Assembly (NCBI RefSeq): GCF_005870035.1 | Contig: NZ_SWJG01000006.1 | Location: 62,001 to 126,000, forward strand | Source: Spirosoma lacussanchae | GTDB lineage: Bacteria; Bacteroidota; Bacteroidia; Cytophagales; Spirosomataceae | Reading direction: 5' to 3' | Length of the DNA stretch: 64,000 bases | In this document: positions 25,817 to 33,952 of the stretch, piece after piece | Layout: the number at the start of each line of letters is the position of its first letter | How positions within the stretch are numbered: position 1 is the stretch's first letter | Position numbers and translations under genes: made by a program | Notes under the pieces: generated by a model | What the model saw: the letters and a program-made list of their open reading frames with translations, nothing else | What the model was told of the DNA's origin: nothing | The model's database searches: none

Positions 25817-26166
25817 AAGTGCCGCTTTACGTTTACCGGAGTGGTATGGTGGCGCTGCTTCAACTAATCCACCATCCGAGCCAGTACAGCCTGGCCGACG
25901 CCCTAAACACCCTTACCCTGGACGAGCTGGTATTGATCGAGTGGCGGGGCAAGATTACCACCCACAACCTACTCACCTGGCAACTCCGAGAACACAACAA
26001 AAGGTATACCGTAAACCTACCCGTTTCGGTAGCCGTGGCGCTCTGGAAAGCGCTCCGGAGGGTGCCACTTTCTCCCGATCTGCAAGAGCTCTCGGATGAG
26101 CTGGACAGACAGTTAACAAACGCAGGATTCTCCATTAAAAACCTAACATTTCAAGACCATGATTAA
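25813..26166 (+). CDS. Small phage protein of unknown function
   Basis: 117 residues starting in the stop of the previous gene (ATGA). Alpha/beta, with 'LADALNTLTLDELVLIEWRG' and 'VNLPVSVAVALWKALRRVPL'. No recognised motif. Overlaps the next gene by 8 bp, so it belongs to one tight early operon. Confidence 0.5.
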   Translation: MKVPLYVYRSGMVALLQLIHHPSQYSLADALNTLTLDELVLIEWRGKITTHNLLTWQLREHNKRYTVNLPVSVAVALWKALRRVPLSPDLQELSDELDRQLTNAGFSIKNLTFQDHD

Positions 26167-26344
26167 AGCCGTTTTATCCTTTCCGGTGCTGCTATTGGTG
26201 GGCCTGGTGCTGGCCTTTTGGCTCCTGGTGGCCATTGGCTCGGTGGTGCTGCTGGCCTTTTGTCTCAGCCCGATTTTAAGCCTGTTCGATGAGTTTTTTA
26301 ACGCGCAATCAGTACCCTCTAAATACGCTCATTATGACGCCTAA
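26159..26344 (+). CDS. Small two-helix membrane protein
   Basis: 61 residues; almost half is hydrophobic: 'VLSFPVLLLVGLVLAFWLLV' runs into 'AIGSVVLLAFCLSPILSLF', i.e. one long or two short membrane segments, then a polar tail. Overlaps both neighbours. Size fits a holin, but it is in the early region rather than with the endolysin, so an early membrane function is equally possible. Confidence 0.5.
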   Translation: MIKAVLSFPVLLLVGLVLAFWLLVAIGSVVLLAFCLSPILSLFDEFFNAQSVPSKYAHYDA

Positions 26345-26564
26345 CCAAGCAATGACCGAACAGGAGCGGGACAACCAAGAGATTCAAGAATCGCTCCTAA
26401 TTCCGAACCGGTCAGCTAAAGCGCCTACCAGGCCAGTCTGCCGGTGTACCTATTGCGCTAGCCGGTGGCTGGAGCCGAAGCCATCGGGCAAAGTTACCAC
26501 CCGGTTACGTTACCCACTGGCCATACAGTTCAACCCGATAATCAGCGTACCAGAACACCCTTAA
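26334..26564 (+). CDS. Small protein with Cys motif
   Basis: 76 residues from ATG 26334, overlapping the previous gene by 11 bp; a second ATG at 26352 is possible. Acidic N-terminus, then a basic part with 'PVCRCTYCASRWLEP', where CRCTYC could bind a metal. No family recognised. Confidence 0.45.
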   Translation: MTPNQAMTEQERDNQEIQESLLIPNRSAKAPTRPVCRCTYCASRWLEPKPSGKVTTRLRYPLAIQFNPIISVPEHP

Positions 26565-26614
26565 CTTTATGACTATCTGGCCATCGAAAGAGACCAGGCT
26601 AACCAACCAGAACC

Positions 26615-27001
26615 ATGTTAGAAATTCGTTACAAAACCTCTCAAAAAAAGTACGCGTTTAAGAAAGTCGAGAATGTACTGGCCATACAGCCGCTACTAGC
26701 CGGTTCGTCGCTGGTGCGGGTTAAAGAGACGGATCCGGAGCGGTATGAGGTTGTAAGCATCGAACCAGCCCTATACTATGGCATTTTTCGGGCCGTTAAC
26801 ACCACCGGCAATGTGGAGGCCATTGGCTACCTGGATACGAACGTGGGCGGGGCCATTATGTGGGAGGAGGTTTCTGGAAATTTCCTTTTGGTGAACTATC
26901 CAGCTTATAAACAGATCTGCCAACTTACAGATATTGAACCCGCTGACTTTGCTACTTATGTAGAGAAGTATACTACTAATGGGCTGCTAGTAAATGAGTA
27001 A
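26615..27001 (+). CDS. Early-region phage protein of unknown function
   Basis: 128 residues, beta-rich N-terminus (LEIRYKTSQKKYAFKKVENV) and helical C-terminus. The last 90 bp are clearly more AT-rich than the rest of the gene, with codons such as TTA, ACT, AAT replacing the phage-preferred ones. This shift occurs exactly where the AT-rich cargo pair 27059-28652 begins, so the 3' end may have come with the insertion. Confidence 0.5.
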   Translation: MLEIRYKTSQKKYAFKKVENVLAIQPLLAGSSLVRVKETDPERYEVVSIEPALYYGIFRAVNTTGNVEAIGYLDTNVGGAIMWEEVSGNFLLVNYPAYKQICQLTDIEPADFATYVEKYTTNGLLVNE

Positions 27002-27008
27002 ACTAAAA

Positions 27009-27036
27009 AAGGACGCGGTCACTCAACCGCGTCCTT
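27009..27036 (-). terminator. Terminator behind the membrane-protein gene
   Basis: Perfect 11-bp hairpin (AAGGACGCGGT / ACCGCGTCCTT), 6-nt loop; followed by a T-run only on the minus strand, so it ends transcription of 27059-28652 and lies between convergent genes. Confidence 0.8.
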
Positions 27037-27058
27037 GCAGAAAAATTGACACCTTTTT

Positions 27059-27343
27059 CTATAGCCACCGTACAATGAGCGCTACAAGGAATAAAAGTGC
27101 TATTAAATTTAATCGACGTAGAACTAGAAAAGGTAGCAATATGAGTACAGTAACTACCTTGTTTGTCAAGCTTCTGTATTCAATGTCTATGCCATCAATT
27201 AGTAGGTGAACGTACGCAAAATAGCCTATTCCCACTAGTAAAATAGCTCCAAAAAACAGCAACCAAAATTTAGGTTGCCCCATTGTAACACCTTGATCTA
27301 TATAAGATTCATAGTGCTGTTTGAGAAGTTGATAATCAATCAT
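27059..27343 (-). CDS. Small multi-pass membrane protein, cargo
   Basis: 94 residues, AT-rich. Three hydrophobic segments: 'FWLLFFGAILLVGIGYFAYV', 'NKVVTVLILLPFLVL', 'NLIALLFLVALIVRW'. Lies 7 bp downstream of the lipoprotein gene in the same direction. Small multi-pass proteins next to secreted proteins are often immunity or export helpers; that is an inference only. Confidence 0.55.
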   Translation of the reverse strand: MIDYQLLKQHYESYIDQGVTMGQPKFWLLFFGAILLVGIGYFAYVHLLIDGIDIEYRSLTNKVVTVLILLPFLVLRRLNLIALLFLVALIVRWL

Positions 27344-27350
27344 AATTCAA

Positions 27351-28652
27351 TTAAGGGCATGGTTGATTATATGCATCACTGTAAGCATTATAGGCTTTTT
27401 CAATCTCAGCAGCGATGTCGCCTTGTACGCCTGATATACAAGCACTCAAATTTAAATTATTATACATTTGACCATATAGTAAACCTCTTGCGGCTGACCG
27501 AAATGTAGCACTAACATTGGCACCCATGAACTGTGCTATAGAGGTAAAAGACAGCCCGCCAGCTAGTGCCGCAAGTGCTTCTCCACTAATATTATGTTGA
27601 ACGCCACATTGAGTAATTTTATTAAGGTAATCCACCTCTAAATCTTGAGCTTTCAAAAGGTAAGCCCTTAGTGCTTGGTGTTGGCATCTGTTGTTTATGA
27701 CGACTTTACCAGAAAGATTAAATATTCTTTTTTTGATAGGGTCATCACCTAGATCAGCCTCATATGCACGAATGAACTCAGGGTTGTCAATTCCTGCTCC
27801 AGAGCCTTGACTAGGCCCTCCACCCTCACCAGGATTTGTTTGACCGTCATCATAGCATTGATGATAAAGATATTCGCCAACCAAATCCCAGGGGCCGCAT
27901 GAGTGGTATTCGCCTCCGTGCCCATACCAAGGCGGTGTACAAGTACTGTTAGGACCAGCGTGAGTAGTCGTTCCAAACAATACAGCGCTCATGCCTGATT
28001 CGCCGGTTTCGCCTAGATTATAGCAATAAGAAGACCATTGGCACGAGGTGTAGACTTCACACACAATTCCTCTGGCATTTGCTTTAGTACCATTAGAGAT
28101 AGGTTTCATGGTTGCTTCCCTTTTACCGTTCAGGTAGCTACTTCCCCCAATAAACTCCCCATCCCATGTCCACATGACGACTTTACCTGTAAAATCACTT
28201 TTGTTGACCCCACTTCTATGTGTGCTCAGGTAGTCTTGGCTGGGACTAACTTCTTTAATGTTTTCTTTAGTTTGGCCTGCTTGATTGTATATAACTAGTG
28301 AGGGTCTAACTGCATCAATCGACTTTAAATTGCTTCCTGAACCAGTAATCCACTTCACTCGCTTACTGGCTTGTAAAGGTACTTCGACGTAACTTTCACC
28401 AGTAGGAGCTGTTCCTTCGAATGCCTCCTCCCAGAGCGGCACCATATTTTTAAATCTAGACGCTTTTGCACGCCCTTTGCCCGATAGTGTGTTATATTGT
28501 GAGTGGCGGGCGAACCAACTCCGGGCAGTCTGTATACTTAGTTTGCTAGAACCATACTCTACAGATGGTATATCCAACTGCTTAGTACAGGAAAGTACGG
28601 CCACGACCAATAGTAGGCACACGGCTTGGATAAATTTAGATGTTCCTTGCAT
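27351..28652 (-). CDS. Secreted lipoprotein, lysogenic-conversion candidate
   Basis: 433 residues with a lipoprotein signal (CLLLVVAVLSC). Residues 20-230 are beta-rich and contain several Cys (IVCEVYTSCQWSSYCYN); about 240-270 is a Gly-rich linker (GEGGGPSQGSGAG); the last 150 residues are helical with a hydrophobic stretch (ALAALAGGLSFTSIAQFM) and end in a Cys near the terminus. This N-domain, glycine linker and C-domain layout is like an exported effector or surface protein. Runs against the phage late direction with its own terminator, so it is likely expressed in the lysogen. Confidence 0.6.
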   Translation of the reverse strand: MQGTSKFIQAVCLLLVVAVLSCTKQLDIPSVEYGSSKLSIQTARSWFARHSQYNTLSGKGRAKASRFKNMVPLWEEAFEGTAPTGESYVEVPLQASKRVKWITGSGSNLKSIDAVRPSLVIYNQAGQTKENIKEVSPSQDYLSTHRSGVNKSDFTGKVVMWTWDGEFIGGSSYLNGKREATMKPISNGTKANARGIVCEVYTSCQWSSYCYNLGETGESGMSAVLFGTTTHAGPNSTCTPPWYGHGGEYHSCGPWDLVGEYLYHQCYDDGQTNPGEGGGPSQGSGAGIDNPEFIRAYEADLGDDPIKKRIFNLSGKVVINNRCQHQALRAYLLKAQDLEVDYLNKITQCGVQHNISGEALAALAGGLSFTSIAQFMGANVSATFRSAARGLLYGQMYNNLNLSACISGVQGDIAAEIEKAYNAYSDAYNQPCP

Positions 28653-28834
28653 TACAATTAAGCGTTTAAAAGTTTATGCAAGTTTATTCAATGGTTTAAT
28701 TAGCAATTAAATTGGCATTTAACGAATTTATTATGAGTAAATGTTTACAATTAATTAAATTTTAATACATTTTATATGATTATTCTTCAATTAATAGGAG
28801 GATAAGTCATAGTTAATTATAAGGGTAGATGTTC

Positions 28835-28866
28835 GCCAGCCAGCTCTCGCCAGGGCTGGCTTTTTT
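28835..28866 (+). terminator. Terminator upstream of late promoter 1
   Basis: 7-bp stem GCCAGCC/GGCTGGC then T6. The late promoter starts 3 bp after the T-run. The same terminator-promoter unit recurs at 49996-50035. Confidence 0.75.
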
Positions 28867-28868
28867 GT

Positions 28869-28903
28869 GTCCTTTCGGCTGGCCTGACCAGGGGTGAGCT
28901 TTG
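28869..28903 (+). promoter_or_regulatory. Late promoter 1 (GTCCTTT-N24-TTTG)
   Basis: GTCCTTT at 28869-28875 and GAGCTTTG ending 28903. Drives the spanin-like pair. The first ATG (28908) is only 5 bp after TTTG, so the transcript would be nearly leaderless. Confidence 0.7.
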
Positions 28904-28907
28904 CCCC

Positions 28908-29282
28908 ATGAAACAGCTATTTACTACCGTCTGGAATTTCATCCGGAGCAATTCAGCCCGCTTTGTCTGGGAGCTGGTGGCCGTGGCGCTAGGCATCGGC
29001 ATTACCTATTTGATTAGCCGGTTTACGGGCCAGCAAACGCTCCAGGCCTGCCAGGATGAGCGGGCCGAACTGCTCCGAAAGAATGCCACCGGCCAGGCCT
29101 TTGCCGACTCGGTAAAATGGAGCGCCGTAGTGAGTGAAAAAACCCAACAAATCAACCGCCTACAAAATGAACTACTTTATTTCCGTGAAAAGAACGCTCT
29201 TGATTCTGCTGCTGCTGTTACCGAGCTGGAAACTATGCGGGCAATCAACGCCCGGTACAAAAGCAAAACCGGCCACCGATAG
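28908..29282 (+). CDS. Inner-membrane spanin-like protein (Rz-like)
   Basis: 124 residues: an N-terminal transmembrane segment (FVWELVAVALGIGITYLIS, about 20-40) and then a long periplasmic helix with coiled-coil character (QACQDERAELLRKNATG through VSEKTQQINRLQNELLYFRE). This is the layout of phage i-spanins, which fuse inner and outer membranes in the last step of lysis. A second secreted protein starts inside it in another frame, just as Rz1 starts inside Rz. The match is by topology, not sequence. Confidence 0.55.
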   Translation: MKQLFTTVWNFIRSNSARFVWELVAVALGIGITYLISRFTGQQTLQACQDERAELLRKNATGQAFADSVKWSAVVSEKTQQINRLQNELLYFREKNALDSAAAVTELETMRAINARYKSKTGHR

Positions 29283-29598
29283 CCTGGCCGTGGCCGTGGA
29301 GTTGATCCACAACGCCAAAAACATCCAGCAGGATCTAATCCGGCTCGATTGGGCCATAAAACGGGAGGTAGTCTACAAGGCTCAACTATCCGAGCAAGAG
29401 ACCGCAAACCAGCGGCTCACGGGCCAGCTCCAGAACTGCCAGCAGACGAACGGCCAGCTCACCACCCAACTAACCACCAGTAAACAGGCGCTCCAGGAGC
29501 AGACGCTAAAAACCAAAACCGCCAAACTGGAAATTTGGGCCATGCGGGTGGCCGTGGCGCTCTACGTAGCGGGCAAACTAAAGGGCGTTTTGCCGTAA
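29167..29598 (+). CDS. Secreted spanin partner-like protein, overlapping frame
   Basis: 143 residues from ATG 29167, overlapping the upstream gene by 116 bp. It begins with a signal sequence (VKRTLLILLLLLPSWKLCG) with Cys in the place of a lipobox though not a standard one, continues as a coiled coil (QETANQRLTGQLQNCQQTNG, TTSKQALQEQTLKTKTAK) and ends in a weak hydrophobic stretch. An embedded secreted frame inside an Rz-like gene suggests an o-spanin role. It could also be a tail-linked coiled-coil protein. Confidence 0.5.
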   Translation: MNYFISVKRTLLILLLLLPSWKLCGQSTPGTKAKPATDSLAVAVELIHNAKNIQQDLIRLDWAIKREVVYKAQLSEQETANQRLTGQLQNCQQTNGQLTTQLTTSKQALQEQTLKTKTAKLEIWAMRVAVALYVAGKLKGVLP

Positions 29599-29604
29599 CA
29601 AACC

Positions 29605-29639
29605 GTCCTTTTCGGCAGGTGCTCCACCGGCCAACTTTG
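29605..29639 (+). promoter_or_regulatory. Late promoter 2 (GTCCTTT-N24-TTTG)
   Basis: GTCCTTT at 29605-29611, CAACTTTG ending 29639, spacing exactly 24. Lies in the gap before the portal block; first ATG at 29675. Confidence 0.7.
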
Positions 29640-29674
29640 AGCGCTGAACAAAATCAATCAATCGACCATCAATT

Positions 29675-29878
29675 ATGGCGCTCAAACTAGTACGGTTTTC
29701 AACCGATTCAGACGGGCCGGCACGGCAGGTTTCTATCAATCCGGAGTACGTGGCCACCGTGGAGCAGGATATGGCCAAACCTGGCCAAATCTGCCACCTG
29801 ACAATGGTAAACGGCCAATATTACCGGATCCTGGAGCCGGAGGAAATAGCCAATAAACGGCTCCAGTATGGCAGCTAA
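29675..29878 (+). CDS. Small phage protein
   Basis: 67 residues, beta-rich: 'VRFSTDSDGPARQVSINPEY' then 'CHLTMVNGQYYRILEPEEI'. The size and 'VNGQYYRI' ending recall small FlbD-like proteins, but the link is weak. First gene of the portal block; overlaps the next by 11 bp. Confidence 0.5.
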   Translation: MALKLVRFSTDSDGPARQVSINPEYVATVEQDMAKPGQICHLTMVNGQYYRILEPEEIANKRLQYGS

Positions 29879-30167
29879 TACGATCAGCAGGCGGGCCATG
29901 TTTGCCGAGATCCACCAGGACACCCTGGAGGGCGGCAGAAACCACGTTTTTAGCCTTAAGTACGTCAAAAAGGACAGTACGGTAGGCTATAAAGCCAGGG
30001 TTCGCAAATGCGCCAAAAACCTGCCAGGAGAGCGGGGCTATCGGGGTAACATCAACCTAAACCACGTGCTGCTCCTGGAAAACCTGGAGGCCAATAAACA
30101 GCCGTTCGAGCTGGCTATTGATCTAATCACGCACTACAACGGCCTACGGGTCGTACACACCTTTTAA
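29868..30167 (+). CDS. Small phage protein upstream of portal
   Basis: 99 residues, basic. 'FAEIHQDTLEGGRNHVFSLK', then 'VGYKARVRKCAKNLPG', then an acidic helix 'LLENLEANKQPFELAIDLIT'. Not recognised. Overlaps its upstream neighbour and ends 9 bp before the portal gene, so it probably serves head or connector assembly or DNA binding. Confidence 0.5.
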   Translation: MAANTISRRAMFAEIHQDTLEGGRNHVFSLKYVKKDSTVGYKARVRKCAKNLPGERGYRGNINLNHVLLLENLEANKQPFELAIDLITHYNGLRVVHTF

Positions 30168-30176
30168 TTCCAAACA

Positions 30177-31451
30177 ATGGAGTGGATTTCTGAAAACGCG
30201 TTTGTTATTCCGAGCGATAGAAACGGGGCGCTGCTCCAGCTCACCGACGGACGCGATCAATTTTTCGGTACTAGCCTGCTGCTCTCCCGGCAGTATGGTT
30301 TAGATCATATTCCCTGGGGGGCCGAAGATAACCAGCCCCAACAAATGGCCAGGATGGTGGAGAAAAACAACCAGGTACGGCCACTCCTGGAGGCCAGCCG
30401 GGATATGATTTACGGCACAGGCATAGGCTTTTTTCGACAGATCCAGGAGGGGAACACCATCCACCTGGAGCCCTACCAGGACGAACGGCTAACCGATTGG
30501 GTGTACCAAACCGAGCTGGCCAATTACATGATTGCGGCCATTAACGAGCGGGTGACGAATGCCAACCACTGGACACGGTTCGAGTTCACGCCGGAGGGGG
30601 TGCCACTGCTCTCGGTATCCGATGGCTTCACCACGCGAATAGGCAGGCCGGTAGGGGGTAAAATAACCCACTATCTGCAAAACGCGGCCTTTGGGGAGGG
30701 GTGGGGAGCCGTGGCCACCAGCAGCGAAAAGCTACCCGCGTTTGATCGGGTAAACCCGCTCCGGCACATCGTTAGTCTGTTCCATAGCCGGGAGCACATT
30801 TCTGGCAATCCATACTACGCGTTTCCCTCCTGGTGGTGCAGTAAAGACTGGATCGAGGTGGCCAACCTAATACCGCTCTTTCACAAATCCGGCCTTAAGA
30901 ATGGGTACAATATCAAGTACCTAATCAAGATGCCAAAGGACTACTTCGATAAGGAGGGCGGCAAGGATCTGGAGCCCAAAGAAATCCGTAAAAAGTGGGC
31001 GGCATTCGGGGAGAACCTGAAACAATGGCTTTCCGGAGTGGACAACGTGAATAAATCGCTCCTGGTGCGGTATCTGCGGGGGGATGATGGCAAAGCGCTG
31101 GAGAGTATTGATGTGGTGCCGTTGAAAAATGAAATGTCCGACGACGCCTATAACAAGGTTTGGGAAATGGCCAATATTTCTATTACCAACGCTGCCGGGA
31201 TCCTGCCGGTTTTAGGGGGCGTAACACCAGGCAGCAAGAGCGGAGACAGTGGAAGCCAGGTGAGAACCGTGGCCGACTATCAACAGCATTTCAGGACGCC
31301 CGTACAACGCCAGATTTTGCTGGAGCCAGTCCGGATGGCGCTCCGGATTATGAATTTTAAAGACGTTGTGCCAGCCTTTAAAGAGGTGCAACTAACGACG
31401 CTCGACAAGAACCCCACCGGCAAACAGGCCGTAGTTAACCACGCCAGCTAA
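30177..31451 (+). CDS. Phage portal protein
   Basis: 424 residues, normal portal size. The pattern fits Bacteroidetes-phage portals: N-terminal 'IPWGAEDNQPQQMARMVEKN', the clip/stem region with 'LLEASRDMIYGTGIGFF', 'IVSLFHSREHISGNPYYAFP', and the C-terminal 'MSDDAYNKVWEMANISITNA' leading to 'AGILPVLGGVTPGSKSGDSG'. The portal forms the dodecameric ring through which DNA enters the head. Unusually, it is about 24 kb away from terminase, separated by all the tail genes. Confidence 0.8.
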   Translation: MEWISENAFVIPSDRNGALLQLTDGRDQFFGTSLLLSRQYGLDHIPWGAEDNQPQQMARMVEKNNQVRPLLEASRDMIYGTGIGFFRQIQEGNTIHLEPYQDERLTDWVYQTELANYMIAAINERVTNANHWTRFEFTPEGVPLLSVSDGFTTRIGRPVGGKITHYLQNAAFGEGWGAVATSSEKLPAFDRVNPLRHIVSLFHSREHISGNPYYAFPSWWCSKDWIEVANLIPLFHKSGLKNGYNIKYLIKMPKDYFDKEGGKDLEPKEIRKKWAAFGENLKQWLSGVDNVNKSLLVRYLRGDDGKALESIDVVPLKNEMSDDAYNKVWEMANISITNAAGILPVLGGVTPGSKSGDSGSQVRTVADYQQHFRTPVQRQILLEPVRMALRIMNFKDVVPAFKEVQLTTLDKNPTGKQAVVNHAS

Positions 31452-32419
31452 TGCTCACCAAAGAGATTTTAAAACAGCAGCTCGGAGGCATAAACGCCAA
31501 AATTGATTTCCAGACCGTGGAGCCGTTCGTTCGATTTGCGGAGCGCTGGTTTCGGGAGCAGGTGGGCCAGGAGCTGCTGGATTACCTGGCCAGCCTGACC
31601 GCTCCCGGCATTGGCCAGGACGAGGCCGAATTGATCGACCTGGCCCAATCCTGTATGAGTTGGCGCTGCTATGAGCTGGCTTTTCCCCACCTAAAGTTAC
31701 GGGTGGGTGATTTAGGGATTCAGAAGCTAAACACCACTAACGCGGTGGCCGTGGCTAAGTGGGAGTACGTGGACAGCCGGGAGGCTAACCTGGCCATGTT
31801 AGACCTGGCATTAGAAAACTTTTGGAGCGCCGTGGAGCGGATCCGGCCAGCGGCCTGGACAGGTTCAGCAGCCTACAAAAAGCGCCAGGGTGTATGGATC
31901 CGGAGCGCCGGGGAACTGGCCGAACATATCCCGACGCTGGGCCGCAAGAGCCGGTTATTTGACCAGCTCCTAACCTACATCCGACGCGCCGAAGCGGTGT
32001 ATATAAAGCCGGTACTTACCGACGCGGTGTATAAACAGCTAAAACAGCGCTGGAGCGATCCGGAGGCCGACCTAACCGAACCGGAGCAGGAGCTGCTGGA
32101 GCGGATCCGGCCCGCGCTGGCTCACCTGGCTCTATTCGAGGCTTACCCCTACTTACCGCTCACGCTCGACACCACCGGCATAACCGAGCGCCGTAGTAAG
32201 GATGGCACGATGGAGGAGGTAGCACCGAGCGCCGACAGCAGGGGCACCCAAAAACGGCAGCTCTACCAGGATGGCCAGTTTTACCTTTCAGAGCTGGCCG
32301 ACTACCTAAACGACACGGCCAGCGCCCACCAGTGGGCGGGCTTTTACCAGGCCAACCAGGCCCGCAATGGCCAGCCGGAGGCCGATGATTTTACGCATTC
32401 CTCTTTAGTAATTCTTTAA
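31451..32419 (+). CDS. Phage head-tail connector-type protein (position-based)
   Basis: 322 residues, starting on the last base of the portal stop (TAATG). Helical throughout: 'FQTVEPFVRFAERWFREQVG', 'QSCMSWRCYELAFPHLKLRV', 'WEYVDSREANLAMLDLALEN'. This kind of protein often follows the portal in Bacteroidetes phages. I would expect a connector or head-completion role from position; no catalytic motif is present. Confidence 0.5.
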   Translation: MLTKEILKQQLGGINAKIDFQTVEPFVRFAERWFREQVGQELLDYLASLTAPGIGQDEAELIDLAQSCMSWRCYELAFPHLKLRVGDLGIQKLNTTNAVAVAKWEYVDSREANLAMLDLALENFWSAVERIRPAAWTGSAAYKKRQGVWIRSAGELAEHIPTLGRKSRLFDQLLTYIRRAEAVYIKPVLTDAVYKQLKQRWSDPEADLTEPEQELLERIRPALAHLALFEAYPYLPLTLDTTGITERRSKDGTMEEVAPSADSRGTQKRQLYQDGQFYLSELADYLNDTASAHQWAGFYQANQARNGQPEADDFTHSSLVIL

Positions 32420-32430
32420 CTAGTCAATCC

Positions 32431-33198
32431 ATGCAATCAGTAAACAACAACCACGACCAGGGCGGGGAAACGCCCACCAATTTCGACCAGGTAGCCGACG
32501 CGATCCAGGAGCGTAAACGCCAGCTAGAGCTGGAGGAGCAGGAGCTGGAGCGTAAACGGTTCGAGGCCCAACAGGCCGAACGGGAGCGCAAACTTGACGC
32601 CTACAACGCGCTCCGGGACGACGCCAACGGATTCCGTGCCACAGCGGCCAAAGAGACCGACGAAGCCAGCAAAAAAACCTATGTGCAGTGGGCGCTCGAT
32701 GCCGACCGGCAGGCCGTGCAACTGGCCAGAGAGCTAGGCCTGGCCATCGAAGAACCGGAGCCGGAGCTGGAGCCCACCACCCTGGAGAAAGTAACCAGCC
32801 TGCTCCGGCATCGGGTGGGGGCGCTGGTGCAAATGATTTTGTTAGGGGCGGCTATCATGTGGGCCAGCACCAACTTTGAGAGTATTGGCCAGCACATCCA
32901 GGAGCTAAACAAATCGCTCCCGGTAGAGCAGCAAATGAACGCCTACGACCTGACGAGCAATCAAAAATTCTTTTTTGAGAAGTACGTGGAGTTTTGGGAT
33001 TTGCCGGTGGGCCTGTTTAAACTCCTAATCCTGGTGCCGTTCGTGGGGCTCTACCTGCTCCCGTTTATCCGGAGCCGCAAGGATTTTTTTACCGAGTTTT
33101 TCGAGGATCTAACACCCTACCAGAGATGCGTCATTACGCTGGCTTTTGTGGCCTTATTTATTTTGCATTCTGCCTTGTCGCACGGGGTCAAACCGTAA
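32431..33198 (+). CDS. Coiled-coil protein with two membrane segments, holin-like candidate
   Basis: 255 residues. Residues 25-60 form a long charged coiled coil (LELEEQELERKRFEAQQAER), followed by a helical linker and then hydrophobic segments 'VGALVQMILLGAAIMWAST' (about 130-150), 'LPVGLFKLLILVPFVGLYLL' (about 190-210) and 'CVITLAFVALFILHSALSHG' at the end. Overlaps the endolysin gene by 73 bp. Location immediately in front of the endolysin suggests a holin or holin-linked role. Confidence 0.5.
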   Translation: MQSVNNNHDQGGETPTNFDQVADAIQERKRQLELEEQELERKRFEAQQAERERKLDAYNALRDDANGFRATAAKETDEASKKTYVQWALDADRQAVQLARELGLAIEEPEPELEPTTLEKVTSLLRHRVGALVQMILLGAAIMWASTNFESIGQHIQELNKSLPVEQQMNAYDLTSNQKFFFEKYVEFWDLPVGLFKLLILVPFVGLYLLPFIRSRKDFFTEFFEDLTPYQRCVITLAFVALFILHSALSHGVKP

Positions 33199-33788
33199 CA
33201 AAGCAGCCGGTGGCCACCCGACAGGTGGCCACCCTTAAGCCGGTAAAAACGGTGGCTTATCCGCTCAAACCGATCAGCCTGGACGAGACGATTTTACGCC
33301 AGGCCATCCTGGATTCCGCTGCGGCATTCGTCGGTATGGTGGAGCTCACTAACCACAATGACGCGCCGTGGATTACCAAGATAAACGCCTACAACGGTCT
33401 ACCGATCCGGAGCGCCTACTGCGCGAGTGGATTCTACTACGCCCACCGGGTCAACGGGGTACGGTTGCCGGTGCGGGCGCTGGGGGCGGTGAGCTCTTAT
33501 TTTGCGGTTCCGGCTAAAATCATCTATCGACGCAACCAGCGGGGAAACCAACGGCTGGGAGTGATGCCGCGCCGAATGGATGCCGTGAGCATTTACACCA
33601 GCCACATAGAGGGGTTAGTGGATGACGTTTGGGATCCGGATGAGGAATATGTAACGCTAATCGGGTTCAACACCTCCGGAGGCCGGGGCACCAAATACGG
33701 CTGCTACATTAACCGGAGACGCAAGAGCGAAATTAAATTTATTGCCAACTGGCTCACGCCTTTTTTAACCACCTATAAACCACAGTAA
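33126..33788 (+). CDS. Secreted CHAP-like endolysin
   Basis: 220 residues with a signal-type N-terminus (GLIYFAFCLVARGQ) that could also serve as a SAR anchor. The enzyme domain from about 60 starts 'ILDSAAAFVGMVELTNHNDA', followed by the probable catalytic Cys in 'RSAYCASGFYYAHRVNG' and a His in 'SIYTSHIEGLVDD', the order seen in CHAP/NlpC-like murein peptidases. It likely cuts peptidoglycan at lysis. Starts within the preceding membrane-protein gene in another frame. Confidence 0.65.
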   Translation: MRHYAGFCGLIYFAFCLVARGQTVTKQPVATRQVATLKPVKTVAYPLKPISLDETILRQAILDSAAAFVGMVELTNHNDAPWITKINAYNGLPIRSAYCASGFYYAHRVNGVRLPVRALGAVSSYFAVPAKIIYRRNQRGNQRLGVMPRRMDAVSIYTSHIEGLVDDVWDPDEEYVTLIGFNTSGGRGTKYGCYINRRRKSEIKFIANWLTPFLTTYKPQ

Positions 33789-33796
33789 CCACCACA

Positions 33797-33922
33797 ATGG
33801 ACGCACTACCCAAACAAAAAATGGCCTCCTTTACCATGTGGGCGCTGCTTACCCTCCTGGGTTTAGCGGTGGCCGGATGGGAGTTTGGATGCCGGTTAAT
33901 GGCTCTCCTGTTTGCCGAATAG
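33797..33922 (+). CDS. 41-residue membrane protein after the endolysin
   Basis: Short frame from ATG 33797: MDALPKQKMASFTMWALL followed by 'TLLGLAVAGWEFG' and 'CRLMALLFAE'. One transmembrane segment. It lies 8 bp behind the endolysin gene and uses phage-type codons. A small holin or antiholin is possible; unproven. Confidence 0.45.
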   Translation: MDALPKQKMASFTMWALLTLLGLAVAGWEFGCRLMALLFAE

Positions 33923-33952
33923 TTCACCCTCTTTTATGCCAATCAAAAACCC

